The notes below the pieces were generated by a model that was not told the DNA's origin, made no database searches, and worked only from the letters and a program-made list of their open reading frames with translations. Positions 27,499-36,481 of a stretch of 64,000 nucleotides of DNA are shown one piece after another; position 1 is the first letter of the stretch; each line of letters opens with the position of its first letter. Source of the stretch: Gammaproteobacteria bacterium (GTDB taxonomy: Bacteria; Pseudomonadota; Gammaproteobacteria; Pseudomonadales; Pseudohongiellaceae); the NCBI GenBank assembly GCA_041395725.1, contig JAWKZW010000001.1:3788501-3852500 (forward strand), read 5' to 3'. A program made the translations under genes and the position numbers.

Positions 27499-28605
27499 TC
27501 AGGCCAGACGTTGTTCGATTATAGCGCCACCCAGGCAGGTCTCCTCGGCATAGAATACTACGTATTGCCCGGGGGTGACCGCTCTCTGTGGCTTGTCAAA
27601 GCTTACCATTACACGATCCCCATCGGTTGCCTCGACCCTGCAGAGTTGATCGGATTGCCGATAGCGAATCTTGGCAGTACAGGGTAGTGGCAGAGTATGT
27701 CCGGACTGGCTTATCCAGCGCGGTGCCGAAGCGAGCAGGCGGCTGGCGAATAACAGCGGGTTGTCGTTGCCCTGGGCAACCAGCAAAACATTGTCCTCGA
27801 GGTTCTTGTCTACCACGTACCAGGGCGCCTCCACATGGTCTTTCAGGCCACCGATTCCGAGGCCCTGGCGCTGGCCAATAGTATGGTACATCAACCCTGC
27901 GTGGCGGCCGATTTCCTCGCCGTCCACGGTCATAATCGGGCCCGGCTGGGCAGGCAGGTAGCGGGACAGAAAGTCGCTGAATTTGCGTTCGCCGATAAAA
28001 CAGATGCCGGTACTGTCTTTCTTGTCATGGGTGACGAAACCCTGTTGCCGGGCAATATCCCGGACCTCGTCTTTCAACAGTTCGCCAATCGGAAACAGCG
28101 ACCGTGCCAGGCAGGCTTCACTGACTTCGCAGAGGAAATAACTCTGGTCTTTGCCGGGGTCCAGTCCCTTGAGCAGGGTGGTGACTCCTGCGGTACGTAA
28201 GACGCGCGCATAGTGCCCGGTAGCGATGAGGTCGGCACCGAGTTCGAGGGCGTATTCGAGGAATGCCTTGAATTTGATTTCGCGGTTGCAGAGTACATCG
28301 GGGTTGGGGGTGCGACCGGCCCGATACTCCACCAGGAAGTGTTCAAAAACGTTATCCCAGTATTCAGCCGCAAAGTTTGCCGTATGCAGCACAATGCCCA
28401 GCTTCTGGCACACGGCCTCGGCATCGGCCAGGTCTGCTTTTGCCGTGCAGTACTCGGTGTCGTCGTCTTCGTCCCAGTTCTTCATGAACAGGCCTTCCAC
28501 CTGGTACCCCTGCTGCAGGAGCAGGTAAGCGGCAACCGAGGAATCAACGCCACCGGACATGCCGACGATAACCCTGGTACTGGCTGGATTTGTGGCGCTG
28601 GTCAT
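27499..28605 (-). CDS. mnmA: tRNA-specific 2-thiouridylase MnmA
   Basis: The 368-residue enzyme has the PP-loop ATP-binding motif GMSGGVDSSV at 14-23, the first catalytic Cys in TPNPDVLCNREIKF and the second in DSTGICFIGERKF, plus the GLFMKNWDED and GQRQGLGIGG segments. It thiolates uridine 34 of Lys, Glu and Gln tRNAs. Sulfur arrives through the Tus relay, whose genes lie at 45.5-46.9 kb. First of a tight gene run with hflD and purB. Confidence 0.96.
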   Translation of the reverse strand: MTSATNPASTRVIVGMSGGVDSSVAAYLLLQQGYQVEGLFMKNWDEDDDTEYCTAKADLADAEAVCQKLGIVLHTANFAAEYWDNVFEHFLVEYRAGRTPNPDVLCNREIKFKAFLEYALELGADLIATGHYARVLRTAGVTTLLKGLDPGKDQSYFLCEVSEACLARSLFPIGELLKDEVRDIARQQGFVTHDKKDSTGICFIGERKFSDFLSRYLPAQPGPIMTVDGEEIGRHAGLMYHTIGQRQGLGIGGLKDHVEAPWYVVDKNLEDNVLLVAQGNDNPLLFASRLLASAPRWISQSGHTLPLPCTAKIRYRQSDQLCRVEATDGDRVMVSFDKPQRAVTPGQYVVFYAEETCLGGAIIEQRLA

Positions 28606-28630
28606 GATCAGAAAACTCTCAGGTAGTCCA

Positions 28631-29074
28631 CTAGAGGCTGGTGATCACTGAGAGCGGATAGGCGATGCCCTCTAGATAATCTTCCAGCACGCGCAGTACC
28701 ACCGGGCTGCGCAACCGGTCTTCCATCCGGCGTATTTCTTCAATAGTCAGCCAGTGTGCCCGAATGATATCAGTATCCAGTTGCCTCTCTTCAATCAGCC
28801 TGACGGGGCTGGCGATAAAACAGCTGCGGATATAGCTGGTCTCATTGGCACTGGACACATAGTGATAGAGCCCGAGAAAATGCCTGAGTTCGACTTCCCA
28901 GCCGGTTTCTTCCAGTGTTTCCCGACGGGCCGCCTCCAGCAAAGTCTCGCCGGGCTCCAGATGTCCCGCAGGCTGGTTGAATACCACTTCGCCATCGGCG
29001 TGCTCCTCCACCATGAGAAAGCGATTGTTTTTTTCCACCACCGTGGCAACTGTCTTATGGGCGAACCATTCCAT
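28631..29074 (-). CDS. Nudix hydrolase, NudJ-like
   Basis: The 147-residue protein has a complete Nudix box, GHLEPGETLLEAARRETLEETGWEVEL. The opening WFAHKTVATVVEKNNRFLMVEEHADGEVVFNQPAG resembles NudJ, a phosphatase acting on thiamine-pyrophosphate precursors and nucleotides. It lies 25 bp upstream of mnmA, as in Pseudomonas and E. coli, where nudJ and mnmA are also neighbours. Confidence 0.88.
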   Translation of the reverse strand: MEWFAHKTVATVVEKNNRFLMVEEHADGEVVFNQPAGHLEPGETLLEAARRETLEETGWEVELRHFLGLYHYVSSANETSYIRSCFIASPVRLIEERQLDTDIIRAHWLTIEEIRRMEDRLRSPVVLRVLEDYLEGIAYPLSVITSL

Positions 29075-29310
29075 GGGTATTCCAGATCTGCGCTACCCGC
29101 GACTCTGCCGGTTTGACCACGAGTAGAGCGTGGGTATAAACGGGCGTAATCCTATCGTAATTCTGGCCAAATTACCGCAACTGCGCAGCGGATACTGCCT
29201 CGGAAATGGAGCCCTTGCCGGCGCTTCCGCCCGGGCACACGTGCCCACCAGTGCTTCAGGTCGCTCCCCTAAACGTGGATAATACGGGTTTGAAATTTGG
29301 GGAAGGAATA

Positions 29311-29787
29311 ATGGGCGAACTTACTCACCTCGACAGTCAGGGGCGGGCCAACATGGTCGATGTCTCGGATAAGGCCAGGACGGAGAGAATCGCGGTGGCC
29401 ACCGGCAGGGTATTGATGCAGATGGAAACCCTGGAACTGATTGCCAGGGGAGACAGTAAAAAGGGTGACGTCCTCGGTACTGCCAGGCTTGCCGGTATAC
29501 AGGCGGCCAAACGCTGTGCCGATCTGATCCCCCTGTGCCATCCCTTGATGCTGACGTCGATTAAAGTGGAGCTGGACCTGGACCGATCCGGCCCGGCTGT
29601 AACCATAGCCGCGACTTGCAAAGTCAATGGCCAGACCGGTGTCGAGATGGAAGCACTGACCGCCGTTTCAGTAGCGGCGCTGACAATCTATGATATGTGC
29701 AAGGCAGCGGATAAAGGTATGGTGATTACAGATATCTGCCTGCAGGAAAAATCCGGCGGCCGCAGCGGTCACTACACCAGGAGTTGA
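29311..29787 (+). CDS. moaC: Cyclic pyranopterin monophosphate synthase MoaC
   Basis: The ATG at 29311 has GGAAGGAAT just upstream and gives 158 residues, the normal size. Hallmarks are LTHLDSQGRANMVDVSDKA, the KKGDVLGTARLAGIQAAK loop, LIPLCHPLMLT with catalytic His, and GVEMEALTAVSVAALTIYDMCKA. MoaC converts the MoaA product to cyclic pyranopterin monophosphate in molybdenum cofactor synthesis. moaD follows after 1 bp. No moaA is present in the window. Confidence 0.95.
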   Translation: MGELTHLDSQGRANMVDVSDKARTERIAVATGRVLMQMETLELIARGDSKKGDVLGTARLAGIQAAKRCADLIPLCHPLMLTSIKVELDLDRSGPAVTIAATCKVNGQTGVEMEALTAVSVAALTIYDMCKAADKGMVITDICLQEKSGGRSGHYTRS

Positions 29788-29788
29788 T

Positions 29789-30043
29789 ATGGTCTCTCTG
29801 CATTATTTTGCCAGCATCCGGGAAGCGGTGGGTCGTTCAAGCGAAGAACTGACTTTGCCTGGATCGGTTACCGATGTTCAGGGGCTGATTGAATACCTGG
29901 TGGCCAGAGATCCCGAAAAGCTCCAGATCCTGGCACTCGACAGCCGGGTGCTGGTAGCGGTAAACCAGACCGTGGTCGATCGCTCACAAGGCTTGCGGGG
30001 GGATGAGGAGGTCGCCTTTTTTCCACCCATGACCGGCGGCTGA
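29789..30043 (+). CDS. moaD: Molybdopterin synthase small subunit MoaD
   Basis: An 84-residue ubiquitin-like protein ending in Thr-Gly-Gly, the C-terminus that is adenylated and thiocarboxylated to carry sulfur into molybdopterin. The VSLHYFASIREAVGRSSEEL start and VNQTVV/DEEVAFFPPMTGG end are typical. It lies between moaC and moaE. Confidence 0.93.
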   Translation: MVSLHYFASIREAVGRSSEELTLPGSVTDVQGLIEYLVARDPEKLQILALDSRVLVAVNQTVVDRSQGLRGDEEVAFFPPMTGG

Positions 30044-30079
30044 TGAAAGTGACCCTAAGCAAGATGAGGAAATAGCACA

Positions 30080-30559
30080 GTGCGCTATGTTGCAGTTCAA
30101 CAGGAAGACTTTGATCTCGGTATTCAGGCCCGCCATCTGCGGGATATCGCCAGCAATGTGGGGGCCGTGTGCACTTTCACCGGCCTGGTGCGGGAATTTC
30201 AGCAGGATGCCGGCGACAGTTCGGTGAACGAACTCTTCCTGGAACACTATCCCGGCATGACCGAGAAAAGCCTGGCGGATATCATCGATCAGGCATTTAA
30301 GCGCTGGCCATTGCTGGGGTGTCGAGTCATACACCGGGTCGGGGCGCTGCAACCCGGTGACCAGATCGTGTTCGTGGGGACTGCCAGCGAGCATCGACAG
30401 GCTGCCTTTGAGTCGGCCCAGTTCGTGATGGATTACCTGAAGACGCGGGCGCCATTCTGGAAGCGTCAGAGCGGGGCTGACGGCAGTGAATGGGTAGAGC
30501 AGCGCAGCAGCGATGACGACGCTCTGGCGCGCTGGAAAAGCGGCGGCGCAGCGGATTAA
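30080..30559 (+). CDS. moaE: Molybdopterin synthase catalytic subunit MoaE
   Basis: The 159-residue protein begins at a GTG with an AGGAA element upstream. It shows GAVCTFTGLVR, LFLEHYPGMTEKSL, HRVGALQPGDQIVFVG, and the catalytic MDYLKTRAPFWKRQ with its lysines. With MoaD it inserts the dithiolene sulfurs into precursor Z. The last 4 bp overlap the end of the convergent rluE gene. Confidence 0.94.
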   Translation: MRYVAVQQEDFDLGIQARHLRDIASNVGAVCTFTGLVREFQQDAGDSSVNELFLEHYPGMTEKSLADIIDQAFKRWPLLGCRVIHRVGALQPGDQIVFVGTASEHRQAAFESAQFVMDYLKTRAPFWKRQSGADGSEWVEQRSSDDDALARWKSGGAAD

Positions 30560-31185
30560 GCGGAAGCAGACCTGTCTGCGCGGCCGCGGCCTTGAGTGGA
30601 TGTCTTTTGTGGCTTTTTGTTCGGCCTGAGCTGTTCCTCTTCCTCCGGCAGCTCAAGGGCGCGCCATTGCCCCGGGTGCAGGCTGCCCAGCTCCCAGGGG
30701 CCGATTCGGATTCGCACCAGGCGCAGGGTAGGCAACCCGACTGCCGCAGTCATTCGCCGGACCTGACGGTTTTTCCCTTCACGCAAAGTGATTTCCATCC
30801 AGCTGGTCGGTATTTGTTTTCGAAACCTGACCGGCGGATTGCGTGGCCACAGATCCGGCTCCCTCAATAATCTGGCATCCGCAGGCTGGGTCTGACCATC
30901 TTTCAGCATCAGGCCCTCCCGCAGGCGGGCGAGCGCGACGGCATCGATTTCTCCCTCCACCTGTACCCAGTAGGTTTTGGCCATTTTGCGCCGCGGATGA
31001 CTGATGCGATGTTGCAGGGCGCCGCTGTTCGTCAACAGTAGCAGGCCTTCCGAATCCTTATCGAGACGGCCGGCCGGGTAGACACCGGGGACACTGATGA
31101 ATTGGGAGAGGGTCGAGGCAGGCTCGTCGCCGCTGAATTGGGATAGCACACCAAAAGGTTTATTGAACAGAATCAGTTTCGCCAT
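30556..31185 (-). CDS. rluE: 23S rRNA pseudouridine synthase RluE-type
   Basis: Starting at MAKLILFNKPFGVLSQF gives 209 residues without an S4 domain, as in RluE. The catalytic Asp is in YPAGRLDKDSEGLLLLT; KTYWVQVEG and EGKNRQVRRMTAAVGLPTLRL are further family motifs. RluE isomerises a uridine in the peptidyl-transferase region of 23S rRNA. The C-terminal lysine/arginine-rich tail after residue 185 is not conserved. A weak ribosome site leaves the exact start slightly uncertain. Confidence 0.88.
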   Translation of the reverse strand: MAKLILFNKPFGVLSQFSGDEPASTLSQFISVPGVYPAGRLDKDSEGLLLLTNSGALQHRISHPRRKMAKTYWVQVEGEIDAVALARLREGLMLKDGQTQPADARLLREPDLWPRNPPVRFRKQIPTSWMEITLREGKNRQVRRMTAAVGLPTLRLVRIRIGPWELGSLHPGQWRALELPEEEEQLRPNKKPQKTSTQGRGRADRSASA

Positions 31186-31305
31186 TACTATCGCCGGGCT
31201 ATCGATCGGGTTCAGGTAGCCGAAGTATGACCGGGAATCCCGCGGCTCGCCAGGCAATCTGAGGCTCCTCTGTTGGCCGCCTGAATAAGCGATACCGGCA
31301 GACAG

Positions 31306-31347
31306 CCAAGGCCGGCCCGCGCGTCATTGGCGCGCCGGCCGGCCTTG
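31306..31347. terminator. Strong GC-rich hairpin between cspD and rluE
   Basis: CCAAGGCCGGC...GCGCG pairs with CGCGC...GGCCGGCCTTGG around a short loop. It lies 33 bp past the cspD stop. No T run follows on either strand, so it may block 3' exonucleases or help Rho-dependent ending rather than act as a standard terminator. Confidence 0.5.
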
Positions 31348-31379
31348 GGTAAATCCAGGTTCCTTCGCTTCAGAGGCCT

Positions 31380-31652
31380 TCAGGCCGTATCGGCACTGAT
31401 GCTATCGGCCTCAGGTTCGTAAGCTGCCGATTCGACGTCTGAGTCATCTGTCACGGGTTGAATGTTTGCAGCGTGCAGCCCCTTAGGGCCCTCAACGGCG
31501 TCGAAGGAGACCAGTTGACCTGCCTTCAGGGTTTTGTAACCTTCCATACCGATGGCGCTATAGTGTGCGAAAAGATCATCACCGCCGTCGTCTGGAAGGA
31601 TAAAGCCAAAACCCTTGGCATTATTGAACCACTTTACCTGCCCTGTGCTCAT
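31380..31652 (-). CDS. cspD: Cold-shock-domain protein CspD
   Basis: The first 67 residues are a cold shock domain with the RNP1 motif KGFGFI and a second motif DLFAHY. A 23-residue acidic tail follows (SDVESAAYEPEADS). Its position beside clpS-clpA, divergently transcribed, is the standard place for cspD, whose E. coli product inhibits DNA replication in stationary phase. The 369 bp between it and clpS hold both promoters. Confidence 0.92.
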   Translation of the reverse strand: MSTGQVKWFNNAKGFGFILPDDGGDDLFAHYSAIGMEGYKTLKAGQLVSFDAVEGPKGLHAANIQPVTDDSDVESAAYEPEADSISADTA

Positions 31653-32021
31653 GGCAACACCTCTGGGATACTTCTTATTATTTATAGTTATTATCGATAG
31701 CTATCATCATTGCTAGCTAATACCCTCAAATCTATACAATATCCGCTGCCACTTGTCAAAAAGTCGCTTTGCCGCGAGGGCCATTGAAAAATGCCCGCAA
31801 AGCAGCCATGTTGTAGCAAGACCCGCTGCCACGTGGGATGCGAGGACTCTTGAGGGCTCATTGGCCCGGGATATGACCGGGTTGGTTTTTTTTCTGCAGA
31901 GGCGGAAAATAGTCACAGCTGGCCTGTGATAGAGCGCTGATAAAACCGGTCATTAATCAGGTACACTCAGCACATCCACAGGATGCAGCAGAGCGAAACA
32001 GGTAGTTAAAGAGAGAAAATA
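31653..32021. other. Divergent regulatory region cspD/clpS
   Basis: The part next to cspD is AT-rich and probably forms its promoter and leader. The middle contains the two near-repeats AAGCAGCCATGTTGTAGC and CCGCTGCCAC-type stretches, with no open frame. A TACACT about 60 bp before clpS may be its -10 box. No RNA gene was recognised. Confidence 0.4.
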
Positions 32022-32354
32022 GTGGGACAACGGGATGCAAACGATGGGGCTGGGCACGATAGCGGTCTCGCGACCGAGACAGACAAGCCGAAACTGGCGC
32101 AGCCACCACTTTACAAGGTGGTGTTGATCAACGATGACTACACGCCGATGGATTTTGTGGTAGATGTATTGCGGGTGTTTTTTAACATGAACGTGGAGAA
32201 GGCGACCCAGGTTATGTTGAAAGTTCATACCGAGGGCAAGGGTGTTTGCGGTGTTTTCAGCAAGGACGTTGCTGAATCCAAAGCCGCCCAGGTAAACGAT
32301 TATTCGAGAGAATGCGAACAGCCACTGCTTTGCAGTGTCGAAGTCGACAGATAG
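32022..32354 (+). CDS. clpS: ATP-dependent Clp protease adaptor ClpS
   Basis: The 110-residue protein starts at GTG and has the N-degron pocket motifs YKVVLINDDYTPMDFVVDVL and the VMLKVHTEGKGVCGVF helix with its conserved His. ClpS delivers proteins with Leu, Phe, Tyr or Trp at the N-terminus to ClpAP. clpA starts 12 bp downstream. The genes bpt and aat, which add those residues, lie within 4 kb. Confidence 0.96.
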   Translation: MGQRDANDGAGHDSGLATETDKPKLAQPPLYKVVLINDDYTPMDFVVDVLRVFFNMNVEKATQVMLKVHTEGKGVCGVFSKDVAESKAAQVNDYSRECEQPLLCSVEVDR

Positions 32355-32366
32355 TAGGTTTTCATC

Positions 32367-34670
32367 ATGTTAAGTAAAGACCTGGAAGCGACCCTCAATC
32401 AAGCCTTTAATGTAGCAAGAAAAAAACGTCATGAATTCATGACGGTAGAGCATTTACTTCTGGCGCTACTCGATAATGAGGTGGCGTCCGGTGTGCTGCT
32501 CGCCTGTCGTGCGGACATCCCTCGCCTGAAGGGCGAACTGGCGGATTTTGTAGACGCAACCACGCCCTTGATTCCTGAGGGCGAACCTGGCCGCGAAACG
32601 CAACCCACCCTGGGCTTTCAACGGGTTCTCCAGCGTGCCGTCTTCCACGTGCAGTCTTCCGGCAAGAACGAGGTCAGTGGTGCCAATGTGCTGGTGGCTA
32701 TCTTCAGTGAGCAGGAGAGTCAGGCTGTCTACCTGCTCAAGCAGCAGGATATCGCTCGCATTGACGTGGTTAATTACATAACGCACGGGATTTCCAAGGA
32801 AACTGAAGGCTATCCCGGCGAGGGCAGCGAACCGGCGCCGGAACGACAGGACAGTGAAGGTGGCACGGGTGAACCGTCCAGCAGCGCGTTGGAGAGCTTC
32901 GCCACCAACCTGAATGCGCTCGCCAAGGCGGGCAAGATCGATCCGTTGATCGGGCGCGAAGAAGAGGTTACCCGCGTCATCCAGGTTCTGAGTCGCCGGC
33001 GCAAGAACAACCCCCTGCTGGTGGGCGAATCCGGCGTCGGCAAGACTGCTGTAGCCGAGGGGCTGGCTCGCAAGATCGTTGAAGGGGAGGTGCCCGAGGT
33101 GCTGGAGAACAGTGTGATCTACGCGCTGGATCTGGGCGCGCTGCTGGCCGGCACCAAGTACCGTGGTGATTTTGAAAAACGATTCAAAGCACTTCTTTCG
33201 GAATTGAAAAAGGACGAACACGCGGTCCTGTTTATCGACGAAATCCACACCATAATTGGTGCTGGCGCAGCGTCAGGGGGCGTCATGGATGCCTCAAACC
33301 TGCTTAAGCCGGCGCTTACCTCAGGCACCCTGCGCTGCCTCGGATCAACCACTTATCAGGAATATCGCGGCATTTTTGACAAAGATCGCGCATTATCGCG
33401 CCGCTTTCAGAAAATAGATGTAGAGGAGCCGGATGTCGAGACCACCTACAAGATTCTCAAGGGGCTGAAATCACGCTTTGAAGAACACCATGACCTGCGC
33501 TATTCCGACAAGGCCCTGAAAGCCGCTTCGGAACTGGCTGGTCGTTACATTAACGACCGCCACATGCCAGACAAGGCAATTGATGTCATTGACGAGGCGG
33601 GAGCTTACCAGCGCCTGCAGCCGCCGAGCCGCCGGAAGAAGCTGTTACAGGCCTCTGACATGGAAAGGATTGTTGCTTCTATCGCCAGGATTCCGCCTAA
33701 ACACGTATCCAGTTCCGATATCGACGCGCTGAAGAGCCTGGAAACCAACCTGAAGATGGTCGTGTTCGGGCAGGACGAGGCGATCCAGGCCCTGGGCTCA
33801 TCCATTAAACTGGCCCGGGCCGGACTCCGCGAAGGTGAAAAGCCTATCGGGTCCTATCTGTTTGCGGGGCCAACCGGGGTCGGCAAGACCGAAGTCAGTC
33901 GTCAGCTGGCAAACATTCTGGGTATCGAGTTGCTGCGCTTCGACATGTCCGAGTACATGGAGCGCCATACTGTGTCCCGACTGATCGGCGCACCGCCGGG
34001 CTACATCGGATTCGATCAGGGTGGCCTGATGACTGAAGCCGTTACCAAGAACCCCCATTGCGTGCTGTTGCTGGATGAAATAGAAAAAGCCCACCCGGAC
34101 GTTTTTAATCTGCTTTTGCAGGTCATGGACCACGGCACCCTGACCGACAACAACGGCCGCAAGGCGGATTTCCGCAATGTCATTCTGATCATGACAACCA
34201 ATGCCGGGGCGCAGGAAATGTCTCGACCATCAATCGGCTTTACCGAGCAGGATCACAGTTCAGACGGCATGGAGATCATTCGTAAAACGTTTACTCCGGA
34301 ATTCCGCAATCGCCTTGACGCCATCATTCAATTTGGCGCGCTGGATCCAAAGACCATCCGTACCGTGGTCGACAAATTCCTGGTCGATCTCCAGGTTCAG
34401 CTGGACGATAAGAACGTACAGCTGGAGGTGGATGAGCTTGCCACGGACTGGTTTGTCAGCCACGGTTACAGCGAAACCATGGGGGCAAGACCCATGGCCA
34501 GGCTGGTGCAGGACAAGCTGAAAAAGCCGCTGGCTGAAGAAATCCTGTTTGGATCTCTGGCTGACAACGGTGGTGATGTTCACGTGACTGCCAAGAATGA
34601 TGAGATAGTGATCACCTTCAAGGCGAAAGAGAAGCGCCAGGGTCAGAAGGCATTAACAGGTAGCGAGTAA
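32367..34670 (+). CDS. clpA: ATP-dependent Clp protease ATPase subunit ClpA
   Basis: The 767-residue unfoldase has the N-terminal Clp repeat domain (1-145), an acidic linker (about 148-175), and two AAA+ modules with Walker A motifs GESGVGKT (about 219) and GPTGVGKT (about 498). The VLFIDEIHTI and VLLLDEIEKAHPDV Walker B segments follow. It lacks the coiled-coil middle domain of ClpB. It unfolds substrates into ClpP, with ClpS choosing N-degron proteins. Co-transcribed with clpS. Confidence 0.97.
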   Translation: MLSKDLEATLNQAFNVARKKRHEFMTVEHLLLALLDNEVASGVLLACRADIPRLKGELADFVDATTPLIPEGEPGRETQPTLGFQRVLQRAVFHVQSSGKNEVSGANVLVAIFSEQESQAVYLLKQQDIARIDVVNYITHGISKETEGYPGEGSEPAPERQDSEGGTGEPSSSALESFATNLNALAKAGKIDPLIGREEEVTRVIQVLSRRRKNNPLLVGESGVGKTAVAEGLARKIVEGEVPEVLENSVIYALDLGALLAGTKYRGDFEKRFKALLSELKKDEHAVLFIDEIHTIIGAGAASGGVMDASNLLKPALTSGTLRCLGSTTYQEYRGIFDKDRALSRRFQKIDVEEPDVETTYKILKGLKSRFEEHHDLRYSDKALKAASELAGRYINDRHMPDKAIDVIDEAGAYQRLQPPSRRKKLLQASDMERIVASIARIPPKHVSSSDIDALKSLETNLKMVVFGQDEAIQALGSSIKLARAGLREGEKPIGSYLFAGPTGVGKTEVSRQLANILGIELLRFDMSEYMERHTVSRLIGAPPGYIGFDQGGLMTEAVTKNPHCVLLLDEIEKAHPDVFNLLLQVMDHGTLTDNNGRKADFRNVILIMTTNAGAQEMSRPSIGFTEQDHSSDGMEIIRKTFTPEFRNRLDAIIQFGALDPKTIRTVVDKFLVDLQVQLDDKNVQLEVDELATDWFVSHGYSETMGARPMARLVQDKLKKPLAEEILFGSLADNGGDVHVTAKNDEIVITFKAKEKRQGQKALTGSE

Positions 34671-34700
34671 GCGAGGAGGCCAGGCCCAGTCAATCCTGGG

Positions 34701-34919
34701 TTACCTGGCGCGATAGGTAATTCGCCCTTTGGTCAGGTCGTAAGGAGTCAATTCCACCCTGACCTGGTCACCGGTAAGAATTCGGATGTAGTTCTTGCGC
34801 ATCTTTCCGGAAATATGAGCGGTCACAATGTGGCCGTTCTCCAGCTTGACTCTGAACATGGTGTTGGGAAGGGTCTCGACGACTTCTCCTTCCATTTCAA
34901 TCTGATCTTCTTTCGCCAT
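34701..34919 (-). CDS. infA: Translation initiation factor IF-1
   Basis: Starting at MAKEDQIEMEGEVVETLPNT gives exactly 72 residues, the conserved IF-1 size, with the OB-fold segments FRVKLENGHIVTAHISGKMRKNYIRIL and GDQVRVELTPYDLTKGRITYR. A longer frame upstream overlaps bpt and is not coding. It converges with clpA. Confidence 0.97.
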   Translation of the reverse strand: MAKEDQIEMEGEVVETLPNTMFRVKLENGHIVTAHISGKMRKNYIRILTGDQVRVELTPYDLTKGRITYRAR

Positions 34920-35023
34920 TAAATGGTCCGCACTGGTGGGTGAGGGGCGCATTGTGCCTGATTTTCGCCGGATTGGCAAAGCACTCAGCAGCTGTTCGAT
35001 ATACCCGGCGCGGTCCTGACCCG

Positions 35024-35743
35024 CTACTCCAGACGTATCCATTTTCCTTTGACGAACATCTCCAGTGGCCGGTAGCTGCTCTTATAGCTCATCTTCGGGC
35101 AATCCTTGACCCAGTAACCCAGATACAGATACGGCAGCCCAAGGGCACGCGCCTCCTGGATCTGCCACAGGATGACAAAATTACCCAGCGAGCGACGTTC
35201 TTCCCGCGGATCATAGAACGTGTAAACCGCCGACAGGCCGTGCTGCAGCTGATCAAGGACGCAGACTGCCAGCACACGGTCGTTCTGAAAGAATTCGAAA
35301 AACCGTGTCCCCTCTGGCTTGACTGAGATAAACGAGGCGTACTGCTCCGCGCTGGGAGGGTACATGTCGCCATCGGCGTGCCGCTGACTTATGTACTCGC
35401 AGTAAAGGTCAAAAGCCTCAGGATGATCAACAGCATCCTTTTCTCTAATGCTTAAATCACGGTTGCGATTGAGGACCCGGCGGTGACGTCGACCCGGCTG
35501 GAAATCGTTCACCAGGATGCGGGTGGAAATACAGGATTGACAGCCTTCACAGTCGGGTCTGTAGATATGGGAACCGCTGCGGCGGAAACCCCGTTCGGAT
35601 AATTGCGAGTTGATAGAAGAGGTGAGTATGACCTCCGGATCCACGAAAAGCGTGGAAGCCTGGCGCCTCTTCAGGTAGCTGCAGTCGTGGGGAGCGGTGC
35701 GGAACAGCCGGACCGATTTTACAGCCTTGGATTCAGAGTTCAT
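35024..35743 (-). CDS. bpt: Aspartate/glutamate leucyltransferase (Bpt)
   Basis: The 239-residue arginyltransferase-family protein has the CxxC-type N-terminal segment DCSYLKRRQASTLF, the RPDCEGCQSCISTRILV cysteine cluster and the C-terminal YLYLGYWVKDCPKMSYKSSYRP. In bacteria this enzyme attaches leucine to proteins beginning with Asp or Glu, making them ClpS/ClpAP substrates. It overlaps the end of aat by 11 bp. Confidence 0.93.
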   Translation of the reverse strand: MNSESKAVKSVRLFRTAPHDCSYLKRRQASTLFVDPEVILTSSINSQLSERGFRRSGSHIYRPDCEGCQSCISTRILVNDFQPGRRHRRVLNRNRDLSIREKDAVDHPEAFDLYCEYISQRHADGDMYPPSAEQYASFISVKPEGTRFFEFFQNDRVLAVCVLDQLQHGLSAVYTFYDPREERRSLGNFVILWQIQEARALGLPYLYLGYWVKDCPKMSYKSSYRPLEMFVKGKWIRLE

Positions 35744-36461
35744 TTTTTAAGGTAGTCTCCGGTTCCTTGGGTTCGACGCCGGGCCAGTAGTGAGGTTTTC
35801 GTTGTCCGTTTATCAGCTTGCTCAACAGGCCCATGAATTCCTGGCGCGGTATTTCCCGTGCACCCAAGCTGCTGAGGTGAGGTGAGGCCACCTGGCAGTC
35901 AATAAGCTTATAGCCCCATTGTCGCAAGTGTTCTGTTAAAAAAACCAGTGCCAGTTTGGAACTATTTGAGCTGTGACTGAACATGGACTCCCCAAAGAAC
36001 ACCCGTCCCAGGGCAACGCCGTACAGGCCTCCCGCCAGATTCTCGCCGTCCCAGACTTCCACCGAATGCGCGATGCCGAGGCGGTGCAGGCGCTGGTAGG
36101 CATCGCTCAGCTCAGCGGTTATCCAGGTTCCTTCAGACTTGTTCCTGGGGCCGGCACAGGCACTGATAACCCCGGCGAAATCGGTATCCAGGGTAAGGCG
36201 CAACGGGTTTTTGCGAAGCAGTTTCCTGAGGCTGCGGGAAACGTGCAATTGTTCGGGAAACAGCACCATACGGGGGTCTGGCGTCCACCAGAGAATTGGC
36301 TGACCGGCTTCGAACCAGGGGAAAATGCCACGCTGATAGGCATGGATTAACCACTCCGGCCGGAGATCCCCGCCCGCCGCCAGCAGTCCGTTAGGGTCAG
36401 TCAGGGCCGACTCGACATCCGGGAAGCCGATCTTGGCAGGGTCCAGCCAGGCAAGTGACAT
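35733..36461 (-). CDS. aat: Leucyl/phenylalanyl-tRNA-protein transferase
   Basis: The 242-residue enzyme has FPDVESALTDPNGLLAAGGDL, YQRGIFPWFEAGQPILWWTPDPR, the HSVEVWDGENLAGGLYGVALGRVFFGESMFS core, and IDCQVASPHLSSLGAREIPR. It transfers Leu or Phe from tRNA to N-terminal Arg or Lys, producing N-degrons for ClpS. It forms an operon with bpt. Confidence 0.96.
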   Translation of the reverse strand: MSLAWLDPAKIGFPDVESALTDPNGLLAAGGDLRPEWLIHAYQRGIFPWFEAGQPILWWTPDPRMVLFPEQLHVSRSLRKLLRKNPLRLTLDTDFAGVISACAGPRNKSEGTWITAELSDAYQRLHRLGIAHSVEVWDGENLAGGLYGVALGRVFFGESMFSHSSNSSKLALVFLTEHLRQWGYKLIDCQVASPHLSSLGAREIPRQEFMGLLSKLINGQRKPHYWPGVEPKEPETTLKNEL

Positions 36462-36481
36462 CAGATTGCAGCGCAGTCAGA

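Noticed and set aside
29150..29310. A molybdenum-cofactor riboswitch before moaC
   Set aside because: The leader is GC-rich, but I could not match the conserved stems of that riboswitch.
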